64,000 nucleotides of DNA from Rhodosporidiobolus odoratus (GCA_034387635.1 JAOANU010000017.1:806001-870000), one strand, 5' to 3'. Positions 32,138 through 44,662 are shown, counted from the stretch's first letter. Translations and numbers: made by a program. Notes: generated from the sequence alone by a model not told the origin.

Positions 32138-35100
32138 TCACACGTCGAATAATTCAGCCACCGCGTCTTCCTCCGCTGCAAAAGCTGCCCTTCCAGCGGC
32201 CGCCATGCCTGCCATCGCAGCTGCCTCTTCCCCATTACGGTCTGGGCGGATAGCAGCGTGACGAGGGTGAGCCGGGGCTGGTGGCACAGCTTGAGTTTGC
32301 TGAGCTCCGCTGGTCGAGGCGGCTCCGGGATTCTCGCGCAGACGGAAAGGTAGAAGGGCGCGCTGGAGATTGATGAAAGCTTCCGGCGAGAGGAGGCAGC
32401 GAGCGATATCGTCCTGAGTACGGGAATGGTCAGTCAAGGGCATAGCTGTGAACATGGGATCCGAAGCGCACCTCGTCGTCGATCGCCTCATCAGACGTCT
32501 TGGCGGCTTTCCTCGCCTCGGCACTAGCGCGGTCTTTGGTCTGTCCAAGCAGCGACTCCTTTGCCATGTCCGCTTGGGCGTCCGCAATAAAGAGAGAGGT
32601 GCCTTGACGCTACAGACAGTGAGAGGTCAGCAAGGAAGCGGGGAATCGCTAAGAAAGGTAAGCAGCTTACCGCACGAAGCTCAGCAACACGCTCGTCTAC
32701 GGTCTCGCTCACAACGAATTGGTGCACAACGGTCTGGTAGTGTTGCCCAATACGATGCACACGAGCGACGGCTTGTAGCTCCAGCGATGGGTGGAGTAGA
32801 GGCTCGACAAGGAAGACCTACACAATGCGAGCAGTATGAGCAGGATGTACAGGAGGGGGAGAAAGGAGAAACTCACGTGACGGGCGGCCGTGAGATTAAG
32901 TCCAGCAGACTGCGAGCGCGTGTGCTATCCAGGACAGCGCAATCAGCTTCAAAGTAGCACAGGGAAAGAAAGGTAGACGCACAAGGAAGAAGGCCGCAAT
33001 GTCCGGGTCTTCCTGGAAGCGCTTAACGACGCCTTCTTTCTTGCCCTTGCCCGTTGCACCCTCGAGTCGGACGTATCTGTAAGGACGAGAGGGAACAGAG
33101 TCAGAAGGCTCACGGAAGGAATAGCTGAGCAGGGTAACACACTTGACTCCGTTCCGAGTGAACGCCTCCATCAGCAGCGACAACGCTTCCTGCCATGCTG
33201 AGAAGATGACGATCTTTGCCTCAGGCTCGCGACGACGGATGTGCTTGAGAGCCTTGACGATCAAGTCCGACTTGCTACTCAGCGGAGCCACAGTTTCGAT
33301 TTCGCGGATGCGGTCCAGTTCGTACTCGTCAATGGTAGAGAGCTCGGGCAGGACCTCGTCGAAGGCTTGAGCTGCACCGTGTGAGTCGATATAGCCAGGC
33401 TGAGGCTCGGCGTTGTTATCGTCGTCAGCTGGAGGAGCAGCTTTCTTGGCCCGATACTGTGCATGGAGATAACGTGAGCCGGGTTGTGCGCAGGCCCAGT
33501 TGGACACGCACCTTGACGTTCTGGTAAGACCCGGCAGGAAGATTGGCCTTGCAAAGCGCGCACGTCCTTTGATGCCCATGCCAGCGAGTGAAGCAGCTCT
33601 TGCACGTCAGGTGTGCACAGTTGGTGAGCACGCCGCTGTCGAAGAACTCTTGGCAAATGGGGCAGACGCGCTCTTCTTCCTCGACATCGTCGGGGTTGTT
33701 GAGGTTATCGAGATAGCGGCGACGGCTTTGTTTTCCTGCAATGGCGGCTTGTAGTTCGACTATGGATGGTATGTCGTCAGTATGACGGAGACTATCGGCG
33801 CAAGAACGGATAAGTGGGATATCAAGGAGATACTCACGCTCATCCTCCCGCAACGCGACGATTTGAGCCTCGAGCTGGTCGAGCACGTCGTCCTTCGGAT
33901 CCGCAACTTCATCCGAGATGGTCTGAAGTTGGGCAAAGTAGCTGAGACGAGCTGTGAAGGCAGGTCTTGATCAGCATATTGCGGGAAATGAGGAGGGACA
34001 AAGAGACTTACTGTTGAACGCCTTGCTGAGATCCGCCAACTCACTCCGAAGCCTATCCGCAACCTTTTCGAGCGGTTCAACCGTCTTTGTCAACCTCGCA
34101 CCCTCCCTTCCTAGAATCGCCAGCTCAGCCTCTTCATCCTCCTCAGCATTCTCCGCAGCATCCTTCAATTGCTTGATCAGCTGTCTTAGAGGCTTCGGCT
34201 CGTAATGTTCCCGATCCTCGCCCTTCGCTTCGAGCATGTCGACGAGGAGCTCATATCGCAGGATCTCGGCTGGCGAGTTGCCGAATTCGAGCGAAGGTGG
34301 GATGAAGTCTCTGACCGAGTTCTGCTTCTTGTTGGCCGTTCGCTGCTGCTGGAATCGAGTCTGAGGGGGAGTGAGAATCAGGCAACGATAATGGCAGAAT
34401 GGAGTGCAGGAGAGATGGCAAACCTTCTGTTTCATCTCCTTTGGCTTCTTCGCCTTTTTCTTGGCATTTGCCTTTGGTGCAGCGGCCTTCTTCCTCTTAC
34501 CGCCCTGAGCCTCCTCGTACTCTTCGGCCTGTTCCTCCTCCGCGTCGCTCTCCTCGCCATCAGCTCCGGCGCCATTGCGGCCATACCCCAGAGGTCCTGC
34601 AATCCCCACCTCAAGCGCTTCTTCGGCATCTTCGATAGGGACGTCAGGCTCGATGCCTTTCTCCGGTGGCGCGCCTTGCGGAATGACTTCGCGGCTGTAC
34701 AGCGCGGCGAACATCTCACCTTTGAGCTGGAGCGCACTGCAAGAGAGACACGGTCAAGAGAGCTACGGTTAGTTGGCAAGATGCCAATAACGGGAAGAGC
34801 AGTATATTCACTGTGCACTGGTAGCTCCTGTAACGATGTGACTCCATTCGTTAATGAGTACGGTGTAGGCCTATATATCGCCGAAATTTGCATCAATTAT
34901 GCAGCCGGAAGAAACTCGTCTGCACGTACCTCGAGGTAGATCTCCGTCTTCTCTTGCAGGGCAGCCCTTTCTTCGTACTCTTCTCCAGTAGCGTTGTCGC
35001 CGGCGATCGAGACGGCGGTGAGGACCATCTCGAGAATCATGTCGCGGTAGTGGAAGATGAGCTCAGCATCTGTAGGCATGTCCAAAGGCATCAGCAAGGA

Positions 35101-38100
35101 AGAGCATGAGGGAGGAGGCCGATACGCACATCCGTTAGCCACATCGCTTGTCGCCTCGATCTCGTCAAAGACTTCCACCGCCCTCAATCCGCTGCCCTGC
35201 TCATTAAAGGTAATCTCAAAGTCGGAAATGTCGAGTTCGGCGTTTTCATCACGAGTGTCGAACTGGGTCTGGAGGGTGCTTTGAGCTCGAACGACGGCAT
35301 CTTCGTACGGCTGAGGATAGCAGAAGGGTGGAAGCACAGCCCGTCAGAGTGATGAGGGACAAAAGAAGGTTACCTGAAGAATGGTTTGACGGAGTTCTTC
35401 TGCTTCGACATACATCTCCGACTCTTCCTTCTCATGTTTCATACTGCACGTGATTGCACGAGCAGGGTCAGCACTGCTGCCGTGCAGCCAAGGGAAGGGC
35501 AGAGGAAAGAGGAAGCCACTTGAAGTTGGCGTGACCGGAGAAGAAAAGCGCTGAATGCTTGACCAGCAGCAGATCCCTCAGCCTATTCCTCAACGAACCG
35601 AGCATACGGGCCACCGCGCGATCCTTCTCAGAGAGGATCCCTGTGTCGTCGATGTTGGCGGAACGGTAACCCAGTTCCAGCGCGCGGGCGAGGTTCTCGG
35701 GCCCTTCTTCGCCGTCCGACGAAGCATGCTCGGAAGAGGTGCGGCTGTGCATGTCGCAGATCAGTGTTACATCAGCACTCGCCTTTTCAAGTATCGGAGA
35801 AGGGGGAGAAGGAGCGCACGCTTTTTTCTTGTTCTTCTCCCTCTCCTTCTTCTTTCCCTCCTGCGTCCCTTTCCACACCCTATGCATCTCTTCCGTAATC
35901 TCGTCAATAACGGGTCCTACCTCCTCTCCAACCCCCTGGAACACTTCCAGCGCCGTCTGAAATCTCCCTTCTCCCGTTTCTTTCTGCCACATGACGAGCT
36001 GACCCCTCTTCACCCTTGCATGTAGGAGTGCGCGTTGATCGGATTGGATGTGCGAGACGGCTTGCTCACGCATGGCGGCGTAGACCTCTTCGACGGTGCG
36101 AAGGACGCGGCCGAATTGTCGGTTCGCACCGCCGAGCTGAGGGTGGACCGCGAGTTGGCGGAGGACAGTGAGCCAGCGGTTCTATGCGTCATGAAAGTTG
36201 CAGTCGAGGCAAGGCGGTGCGTGATGAGGGATAGCGCCAAAGTGTCAGAGAAGCGCGATGTGAATGTGGTAAAGGTAGAAAAGGCAGATCAGCTATGGTT
36301 CATGGAACAAGGAAACGTCCGAGACTTACCATCTCTGCCTTGTCTGGTACCCACATCAAGCTTTCACCCGTCACGCGATCCACTCTAGTATCCCTCGGCG
36401 TACCATCGTCGCTCAACCCGAGAGCATGGAGGGCTTCTTCGGACCGTTGCGTATAGTAGAACCTACGCACGCGAGGAACGGAAGCAAAGAGCATTAGTAG
36501 CGATAAAGGCGACGGCTGCACCGTGAAAGCGAATAAATACTAACTTCTCGACAGCGGTCAAGTCGACTGGGACGATAACCCTCACTTGCTTGGGCAATGT
36601 CAGCTCGTGCGTGACCTGGCTCTTGAGCGTCCGCGCGCCGATCTCGTTCCAAACTGTTGCATTGTTACCAAAGATATGGTGATCAGTATCAGCCTGCCGG
36701 AGGAGTAGCGTCGGGAAGAAAGGGCTGAGAGAAACGACAACATACGTCGCTTGAAACAGCCGACCTCTTCCAACAGCCTGTTCACACTCGTGGTCCCGCT
36801 CGCGATCGGCTCTACCCTCAAGAAAGTCAAAAGCGGCTTGAGATCGGCAATTCGGTCTCGAAGCGGAGTGGACGTAACGGCCCAGGAGAAGCGACGGGAG
36901 ATGAGAGAGGCGCATTCGGAGGTGGGACCGAGCGAGTCGCCGACCCTACGTACATGTCAATAAGGTTAACGCGAGAGAGCACACACACCAATACAAAGAA
37001 ACTTCAAGGAACAGGGGACGAACATTTGTGCCTCGTCCAGGATCACACGAAGGAAGTCGATCTCAACCAGGATAGACCTATCAAGAGCACCCAATCACTA
37101 AGTTGTCCAAGTAAGAGACTCGCAGGCGTGTTTGGTTGAGGGGACTACCACGCACCTCTTGTAGCTAATCTTCCTCCCGTTTCTCAAGCCCCTCTGCGCC
37201 GGCTTCCTCGCGAACACAATCTCCTTCCTCAGCACGTCAAACGTAGTCAGGAGCACGTCGAACTTCTTCGCGATATAAGCAGTCGTCTCTTTTGGTTTGA
37301 GGCTTTTGATGCCCTGCACAGACGGTCCAGGCTTAGCATCAGCTGTCTTTGGCCCAAGCATAGGAGTAGACAGGGCGGAGAAGAACACAAACGCACCTCG
37401 TAGCGCAAAACCTTCAACCCTGGCGTCAACCTCTCGATCTCGCTCATCCATTGGGCCACAATAGAAGTCGGAGCAATGATCAACGAGATGCCGGTTGGCT
37501 GCACTTGCGAGTCAGTGGTCGGGTTGAAGTAGACAGGGAGGCGGCGGCGTATGGGGTCGCGGTCTGTTTATCAGATGTCATGGAAGAAGGATGATCAGAA
37601 GGATGGGCAAGCGAGATAGAAGGATGGGAAGAAACGTACGGAGAAGGATCAAACTCAGCACCTCTACGGTCTTTCCAAGCCCTACCTCCTCTGCCAGCAA
37701 TCCGTGCCCTTCTTCTTCCGTTCTCCTCTTCAAGCTGATCTCCAGGTGTTCGTCCCCGTCATCCATCTCCTCATCCTCGCTCTCCTGCTTCGCCTTGCCC
37801 GTTTCCTTCTTCTTCGCGTTCGCCTTGGTTTTGCGTTTTGAGACTGCTGTGGCGATTTCGGGCGAGAAGGACGAAGACGAGGAAGTCGAAGGAGTTGGCG
37901 AGCCGAGAACGAGCACCTCCTCCTCTCCCTTCACAATCTTCTCTCCGTCGCCTTCCCGTGCGTCCACGCTCCCAACCACGTCGGCCGGATCCACCTCGCT
38001 CAACTGCATTGAGACTCGATTGAGCCAGAGTTCGACGAGCCTCCCGTCGTCACCTCCATCGTCATCAAGGGCGCGAAGATTGACCTTCTCCCACAGTGGC

Positions 38101-39471
38101 CCGCGCTTCATCTCCTTCCTCCTCTGCTCCGACAGAGCTTTCAGCTTGACCGGCTTCGAGCTCCCTTCTTCCGCTTCACCGTCCTCGTCGTGCATCTCCT
38201 CATCTTCCCCAGAAGCTCCAGACGGAACAACCCACTTTCCCTCCCTCCCGAGCATCCATCTCACACTCCTCTCCTGGAACGGCATCAGTTCGACCGTAAG
38301 GCCTCGCGGGAAAAGAGGGGTATCTTCGGGTCCTTCGTAGGCGGACGACGAGGGTTGGGATGGCGAGGAGGGTTTAGGGTCGGGCAGAGGAGGGGTGACA
38401 GCGCGCATCTTGCCCTTCGCTTCGCGCCTGAGACGAGCAGCGCGATCTTTGTCGCTCTCCTGCTCGAGGCGCCCTGCGGCGGCTCTTTGCTTGCTAACAC
38501 CGGCGGAAGGGTAGCCCGAATCTTGTGGAGGAACGGGAAGGCCATCGACTGTCCTAGGCGCCCTTTCGAGGCAGGCGTAGAAGTAGTCGATGCCCGCTTC
38601 GAGAGGAACATGAGAGTCCGAAAGAGGGTTCGTATTGGGGAATAGTTGGTCTATCAGGAGCCTCTTCGAGCGCGAGTAGGCCGAGTTGAAGAAGGTCGAA
38701 GGGGTGAGAGCGACGTCAACTTCCAGCCGAAACCTGACCGAACCGGACACGTCCTCGCTATCCTCTTCGGCGGGCTCGATGAAAAGCCCGAGATCCAAGT
38801 CGACCCCTTCGTTCCTCGCGTTCCCCAGCGTAGTCAGCGCGTCTAGCAGGCCGCCTGCTCCTGTTGGACAGACCGGCTTGGCCTCGCCGCGCACAGCACG
38901 CTTGGCCGCCCAACTGGCAGCCTTCTTCTTGAACTGCTTTCCCTTCTGCGTGACGGGTGGAGGAGCGATCCATTCCGTCCAGGTCGAAGTCACTTCCTCT
39001 GCAGCTGGATCGAGCGGATCAAACTCGATGAGGGCTTTGTCGGTGGAGCAGTGACGGATATACAGGGTGTGCGGGGTCTGGGTGGAAGGACGGGACTGGG
39101 AGAGGTAGATCGGGGCGAGCGGAGTCATCGAGGTGATGGAGGATGAGGACAGCGATGTAGCGAGGCTGGAATCGTCGGCGGGATCGGGAGGAGAGAAAGA
39201 GAGGACGAAGCGAAAGACAGGGAGAGGAGTGTCTGGATCGAAAGAACGAGGACGAGCAACGCGCTTCCGCTTCTTTGTGGGTGACTGTCTGGTCAAGATC
39301 TCTACCGAGTCGTCCGAGTCGGCATCTGCTGAGTGTGCTTGGATAGCGGCTTTGACATTGTCGAGGGAGAGGTACTGGAGGGAATGCAACAAGGAGGCTA
39401 CAGATCAGTACCATGGGGACTCGGCAGCGCAGCTCGTGCTCCTTGAGTAACAGGGTCCTTATGCTGTGCAT
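32138..39471 (-). CDS. SHPRH: SHPRH/Irc20-type SNF2 helicase-like E3 ubiquitin ligase
   Basis: A first exon from ATG 39471 (MHSIRTLLLKEHELRCRVPM) joins a long N-terminal region. SNF2 motifs then follow: LMPFQERSVRWMLGREG and LLAEEVGLGKTVEVLSLIL (Walker A), SLIIAPTSIVAQWMSEIERL, FDVLLTTFDVLRKEI, LRVILDEAQM (Walker B, DEAQ) and SRRFSWAVTSTPLRDR. A very long helical insertion covers about 36200-33900. It is followed by a C3HC4 RING finger (CPICQEFFDSG, CAHLTCKSCFTRWHG, CALCKANLP) at about 33540-33690 and helicase C-terminal motifs (EAKIVIFSAWQEAL, HTRSQSAGLNLT, ARVHRIGQ). This order, with the RING embedded between the two helicase halves, is that of SHPRH and yeast Irc20, E3 ligases in DNA-damage tolerance and chromatin. 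More than twenty short introns are spread through the gene; length is roughly 1,900 residues. The C-terminus is an Ala-rich tail ending ELFDV. Confidence 0.9.
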
Positions 39472-39933
39472 GGCGTCGCCGTCGCTCTCTGCTTTGCTGT
39501 GCGTAGCTTCTCGCGAAGGCGAACGGGCCCCACCCAAGTCACCACTCTGAGCGACAGTGAAACAAGACTTGCGGTGACCTCGTTGGTGACTCTTTGATCC
39601 CCTTGTAGCCTGTTCACTTCTCCCTCCATAGCTCAGCGAGCTGATGGGCGCCGAATTGAGACGATGAGGTGAGGAAAGTGAAGCGAGGTCGGGTGACTGT
39701 CGTTGTCCGCTGGGCGAGTCGAGGGTGGCAAGAGTCGGTCCCCAGAGCTACTTAGATAGTGGTAATCGGATCTAGCAGTCAGCCAAGCGATGTGAACTAT
39801 GAAATCGAAAGTCAACTCGATCATTCACTTGAATTCTCTCTCGAGTTGACATCTCCGACAACCAGACTCGCCGAGACTTATAACAGCATGAGTCTCGCTA
39901 GAACACCAGCCTACACCTCAGCCCGCTACCATT
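39472..39933. promoter_or_regulatory. Divergent promoter between SHPRH-like and RNase P-like genes
   Basis: About 460 bp separate two outward-facing start codons. Both 5' leaders and promoters must lie here. No TATA box stands out; a TCGA-containing motif recurs in the stretch near 39700-39850. Confidence 0.45.
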
Positions 39934-40535
39934 ATGCCCGCCTCTTCCTGTCAGTTGTTTTCTCTTGACACCCTCGACTCTTCGTTCTCACCCTTTCCTC
40001 GGGCCCAACAGCACCCCGCTCGACCCCTCAAGCCCTCCTGCCGACCCAGTCACCGTCCTAGAACTCGTCGACAAGGTTCTCGTCGAGTGGTATGGCTCGA
40101 TGGGCGCAATCGGCTCTAGAGCCGAGGTTCACGTCGTCTCCTTGCATCCACGAGATCAAACTGCGGCTGCTAGCCGCGCTCATGCGACTAGGGACGATGG
40201 CATCAGAGGGGACGACCTGGTTCGGGACGTGATCTTGCGGTTCCCAGCTGGGTAAGCCCCGTTACCTTGTTTTGCAAAACCCCCTGTCCCGCTGCCCTCC
40301 GACTCATGCCCCTTCCTTTTGATCCCGCAGAGCAACCCACCCTGTCCTCACCTCCCTCGCTCTTGCCCCCTCTTGCTCTCTCTCTGGCCATGCCTACGCC
40401 CTGAGACTCCTTAACGATTCGGGCAATTTGCAACGTCTGACTGGACTGCCGGGCTCAGGGAGGACTGGGTACGAGAGTTGGGTCGCTGGGTTGAGCGCGA
40501 AGGCGGAGACGAAGGAGGAGATGGTTTTGGGATGA
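39934..40535 (+). CDS. Small protein, possible RNase P/MRP subunit of the Pop5/Rpp14 type
   Basis: ATG 39934 opens MPASSC; an intron (GTTGTT donor after TGTCA, CAACAG acceptor) joins in phase to TPLDPSSPPADPVTVLELVD. A second intron near 40252-40329 joins RFPAG to ATHPVLTSLALAPSCS, and the frame stops at TGA 40533-40535. The protein is about 150 residues. The order of elements (KVLVEWYGSMGAIGS, then VRDVILRFPAG, then ALRLLNDSGNLQRL) follows the outline of the Pop5/Rpp14 fold: a small-residue-rich helix turn, an IxR-type central strand with basic residue, and a closing strand with SG before a hydrophobic. This match is by pattern only; other small alpha/beta proteins would fit too. Confidence 0.5.
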
Positions 40536-40890
40536 TCGCTGAGCCGACCAAGGGGGAAAGAGATTGAAGCAAAAGGTGCGTCCGGTTTTGCCTCGTCCTC
40601 CGTCCGTCCGTCCTGCTGAATGCGGCCGAATGTTCCTTCCCAGCCTGCGCCTTCTCGTCAAGAGACGGCGATGTCGACGGCGATAGACCAGCCTCTTCTC
40701 GGATCTTTCACGACCCCCGTCGTCTCGCAGTCCGCTCTGGCGTACGCCAGGGGCAGCGCTCGGCGAATGTGTACTCCTCCGTCTCGTGAGCTCCTCATTG
40801 GGAGAGCCGCAAGTCTGCCGTATGTGTTCTCAAAAGAACGCTCCTCCAGGGAGTTTTCCTTGTTGGCACCGGATCTAGCCACTCCTCCGG
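40536..40890. other. Intergenic region between convergent genes
   Basis: About 355 bp between the stop codons of two convergent genes. One frame on each strand stays open across it, but neither looks like protein. Confidence 0.45.
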
Positions 40891-42549
40891 CTACGCATGA
40901 CCAGGGTTGAGATCCCAATCAAACACGATATTATCGATGAGCCTCGTCTTGCCCAACATAACCGCTCCACTCAAAATCGCCCCTTTCCCCTTCGGCACCC
41001 TAGCCCCCTCGCCCTCTCGCGGCAGATCTCCAAGTTCCTCCGGGTCGTTCAGCGCGATGTAGAGGAGTTTGATCTGGACCCCTTTCTTCGATGCTTGACT
41101 TTCGATTCCCGTGACGTGCTCCTCCGCCCTCTCCAAAACCTCCTTGACACTCACCTCGCCCGTCCCCTCCGCTCTTCGAGCATCCCAGACTTCCTTCGCT
41201 CGGTCTAACGCATCCACGAGAACCGTCGCCCACGGTTGCTCCTGTTCGCTCAGATAGGCGTTTCGAGAAGAGAGAGCGAGGTGGGAAGAGGCGTCGCGGT
41301 AGGTCGGTAGGATCATGAGATGGGTGTAGAGGGGGTTGGGGAGATGCAGGTCGAGGCAAAGACGGCGTAGGAGGAGGGCTTGTTGAATGTCTTTTTGTCC
41401 AAAGTAGGCTCGGGTGGGCTGAGGGCGAGAGGATGGCAAGAGCGTGAAGGTCGGATAGTGAATGAAGCGGAAAAGTAGAGGGTGAAGTTGGTTGCGGTTT
41501 AGCGAGGGAAGAGATGCAGGAAACGTTCAGGTCGAGTGGTTAGGTGGGAGATTGGGAAGGTCAGCAACTGCCTTTAGCTGCTTCGTCAAGACGCCCACCG
41601 AAGATCCAAGAGAGGAAGTAGGTTAAGGAGAAGCGTACCTGCACCAAGTTGAACAGTTTGACCACAACGGTGGCCACGCCCCTGAAGAACCCTGGCCGAC
41701 TCGCACCCTCCATTACTTCCTGCAAGCCCTTGACCTCAACAAACGTTCCCCTCTGTTTGCTCACTTCTGTTGTAATGCCTGATGGGTACAGAGCATCTAC
41801 CTGTGGTAAGAACAGCGCCGAGACCTTGCGCGAGGAGGAGGAACAGCTGGACAGGGCGGAAATGTCAAATTCGAGCGTTCGAGGGTAGGTTGCTAGGTCT
41901 TCGTGGGGCGCAAACTGGGCGGGATTGACAAAAATCGAGACGATGGTGAGATCGTTGTTGGCGAGCGAGGTTTTGACTGCGTAAAGCGCACGGCAGGAAG
42001 TAGGGAGGGAAAAGCGCAGGTGGGCCCATGTTTAGGTCAGCGATGCTAGATCTGCAGGTGACACCCGCGGAGTCTACCATGTTACAAGGACTCGTCCTTG
42101 CGAGTGCGAGTGCAACTCGGCATTTGCGCACATGGGAGGATGGAAGCCGGTTCATACCTGCGACCCAGCGCACGAGGTCTCGCGACTTTGGCCGACTAGG
42201 CCCGGTGTACACCGCCACTCTTCTGTTGCGATAGTCAACTCCCGGCTAAGCGTGTGTCCCCGCCCGTCCCTGCCATGCTTGTCGATTTCGCTCATCAGTT
42301 CCCCCTCGTGTGCCCGGTTCTGTTTTCGCAGTCCACCCCTTCTAATGGCTCTTGGGCCGGGTATAAAGTTCTTGCGTGAATCCGGGAGAACTTACCGAGG
42401 CTCAGGTGGCCCTCATGTAGCGCTCCCATCGTAGGGATGAACCCTACGCTTTCACCTCGTTCGAAGGCAGCGTTGCGCCATTGTCGAAGCGCGGCGACCG
42501 AGGTGAGGACAGGGAAGGGTGCTGTAGGTAGTTGTGGTGACATTCTCAT
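40891..42549 (-). CDS. PAN6: Pantothenate synthetase (pantoate-beta-alanine ligase)
   Basis: The enzyme joins pantoate and beta-alanine using ATP, the last step of vitamin B5 synthesis. The N-terminal exon has the nucleotide-binding segment [18 protein letters not shown]. The next exon ([59 protein letters not shown]) supplies pantoate and beta-alanine contacts. The last exon begins [20 protein letters not shown] and contains [20 protein letters not shown], the KMSKS-equivalent region, and the C-terminal domain ending at 40891. The first intron is about 419 nt (41977-42395), several times longer than other introns here. Start is taken at the first ATG, 42549; a second ATG lies at 42543. The gene shares a promoter of about 210 bp with the JmjC gene. 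Confidence 0.93.
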
Positions 42550-42759
42550 AGGCAAACCAGCTTATGGTGACAGACGACGGGAGTCGATGACGATACAAGT
42601 TGCTCGAGGAAACTTGAGTGGGTTGGAGCTGAAACAGTCAACTGCCAATACCACCCGAGGTTGACCGCTACAGAACACAGTCGAGCATCCACCTAGAGTC
42701 CGGCCTCGCCGGCTGCTCCCGCGACTTCTACGCCCGACTCACTTTTCCCTCGCCCGGCC
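42550..42759. promoter_or_regulatory. Short bidirectional promoter
   Basis: Only 210 bp separate the start codons of pantothenate synthetase (minus) and the JmjC gene (plus), so the regulatory DNA is shared. Confidence 0.5.
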
Positions 42760-44662
42760 ATGGCGACTCCCACTTCAGCCCTTGGCAACAATGAGAGGCC
42801 AGCAGGCCTGTTGCCAGAGGTGCTAGAGATTCTTCAAGATACGTCCGACGGTGCGTCCTCCCGTCTGCCACTCTCACCTGTAGACCTTACCCTCGTTCTC
42901 TATTCCAGATCTCCTACCTTGCGGTCCTGCCGTCCAGGCCCTCCTGGCCCGCACCTTCTCGCACCTCAACCAACTTCTCTATCCGGCGGCTGAAGGTACG
43001 CGCTCTGCACGAGACCATGGCGCCGACGCTGCGACTCTGGCCGCCTCGCTCCTCCGCCTCTCCGACGAGAAACTCAACTCTTTCCCGTACAAGGACGTTC
43101 CGCTGCACTGGCGACGACTGTACACAGACGCAGTTCTACTTCAAGCTATCTCTCGGCTGGCGGCCGCTACGGTGCAGACAGGGAATCAGCCAGCCAAGGA
43201 AACGGAATCGATGGAGGAAACAGTCAAACAGCTGGACATGGCCCTCATCATCGCCGGCGCACCCGGAGAAGGCAGGGAAGAGCTCGTATTCGCTCTGATA
43301 GAGGAAGCGCAGAAACGCCTTCGAGCCGTCCTAGACTCTTCGGCCTCGCCCCGTCCTACGAAGAAACGCCGCCTCTCGCCGCCTCCGTCCCCGCCTCGAC
43401 CGCTTGTCCCGCCTTACATCCATCGTCCCGTGAACATCTTGTCCACTCTTCCCTCTTTGCTTCACCCTACCTCGTCTCCGCCCATGACTGCTATGCTGGC
43501 AATTTCTGACGATCCCTCGGCAAATTCCCACAACTTCCCCTTCGTCGTGCGCGGTGCAGCGTCCCCTGCCACTGGGTGGAAAGCGGTCGACTTGTGGAAA
43601 GACCTGGCGTACTTGGAAGGAAAGGCGGGTCTTGGAAGGGTTGTGCCGGTTGAGGTGGGAAGCGATTACACCGCTGAAGGTTGGGGTCAGCGCATCATGC
43701 CCTTCTCGTCTTTCTTGCAGTCTCTCCGGTTTCCAACCGCTCCGTCTCATAACGCCGACGCGTCAAGAGCGGAAACTTTGTACCTCGCCCAGCATTCCCT
43801 CTTCTCCCAATTCCCCTCCCTCCTGTACGACTTCACCGTTCCCGATCTCGTCTACTCAGCCCCTTCCAGCGATGGTGCAACAACAGAGCCGTACGAAGGC
43901 GTTCAGACATGGGACGGGTACATCCTCAACGCATGGCTTGGACCGGCAGGAACCAAGTCTGCCGCTCATACCGATCCTTGGTGGAATTGCTACGGTTGGT
44001 CCTTCTTTCAGGCTCTGCGCGAATGCTATACTGACCCCTCTGCTGTTGTACGAGACAGTGCAAGTCACCGGTAAAAAATGGATCTGGGTCGCTCCGCCTT
44101 CATGCTCTTCCGCCATGGCCGCATTTGGCAGCCCTACCGCCTGTGCTTCGGAGCCTTCTACCTCGACATCTCACCCTGCATCAACAGCTGCGAGCGCCAC
44201 TAGCTCGATCAGTGGAATGGCAGAGCCACAGCGAGACTCGACAGAACCCGCGCAGTCCCAATACATGACCAACACTTCTACCCTTGACGTGACCGTCCCG
44301 CCTCCGCCTCCTACGCATGTCTCAGATTCGACTCTGTCCGGCGAAGATGGCATGAAAGACTCGGCGCAGCCGGATCAGGCTCCACACGCCTACTACCCGA
44401 AGGAGTGGCTTGAGCGAGTTGAGCCCTTCGCGCAGCAAGTTGTGCTTGAGGCTGGAGATGTTCTGGTTATGCCCCCTCGGTACGTGTCCTCTCACTGCTC
44501 GACTCGGCGTTCCTCTGGCGCACTCCTTTGGGGTTCGAGACTGACTTGCCCGTTTTTTCTTTCTTTCTTTCCTTGTGTTCTGCTTGGTTTGCTCGGCGGG
44601 GCAGGTGGTGGCACGCTATGAAGAGTCTCGAGACCAGCTTCTCAGTTTCCATGTGGTTCTGA
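42760..44662 (+). CDS. KDM8: JmjC-domain oxygenase of the JMJD5/KDM8 type
   Basis: ATG 42760 starts MATPTSALGNNERPAG. A helical N-terminal region (HWRRLYTDAVLLQAISRLAA; LDMALIIAG) matches the TPR-like part of JMJD5. The catalytic domain includes FPFVVRGAASPATGWKAVDL, GRVVPVEVGSDYTAEGWGQR (the typical VPVEIG.Y segment), PSLLYDFTVPDLVY and the iron-binding HxD in SAAHTDPWWNCY. It continues after an intron as VQVTGKKWIWVAPP and ends EAGDVLVMPPR joined to WWHAMKSLETSFSVSMWF, which supplies the distal His. Stop is TGA 44660-44662. JMJD5-family proteins are Fe(II)/2-oxoglutarate hydroxylases of arginine residues. About 100 Ser/Thr/Pro-rich residues are inserted after VAPP, where relatives are short. 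Confidence 0.88.

Noticed and set aside
37591..38340. Plus-strand Ser-rich frame of 249 codons
   Set aside because: Shadow of the acidic N-terminal region of the SHPRH-like protein.
42110..42200. tRNA or snoRNA inside the long pantothenate synthetase intron (GGTTCATACC and a C-box-like CTGATGA)
   Set aside because: Stems do not pair around the putative T loop, and no properly spaced D box was found.
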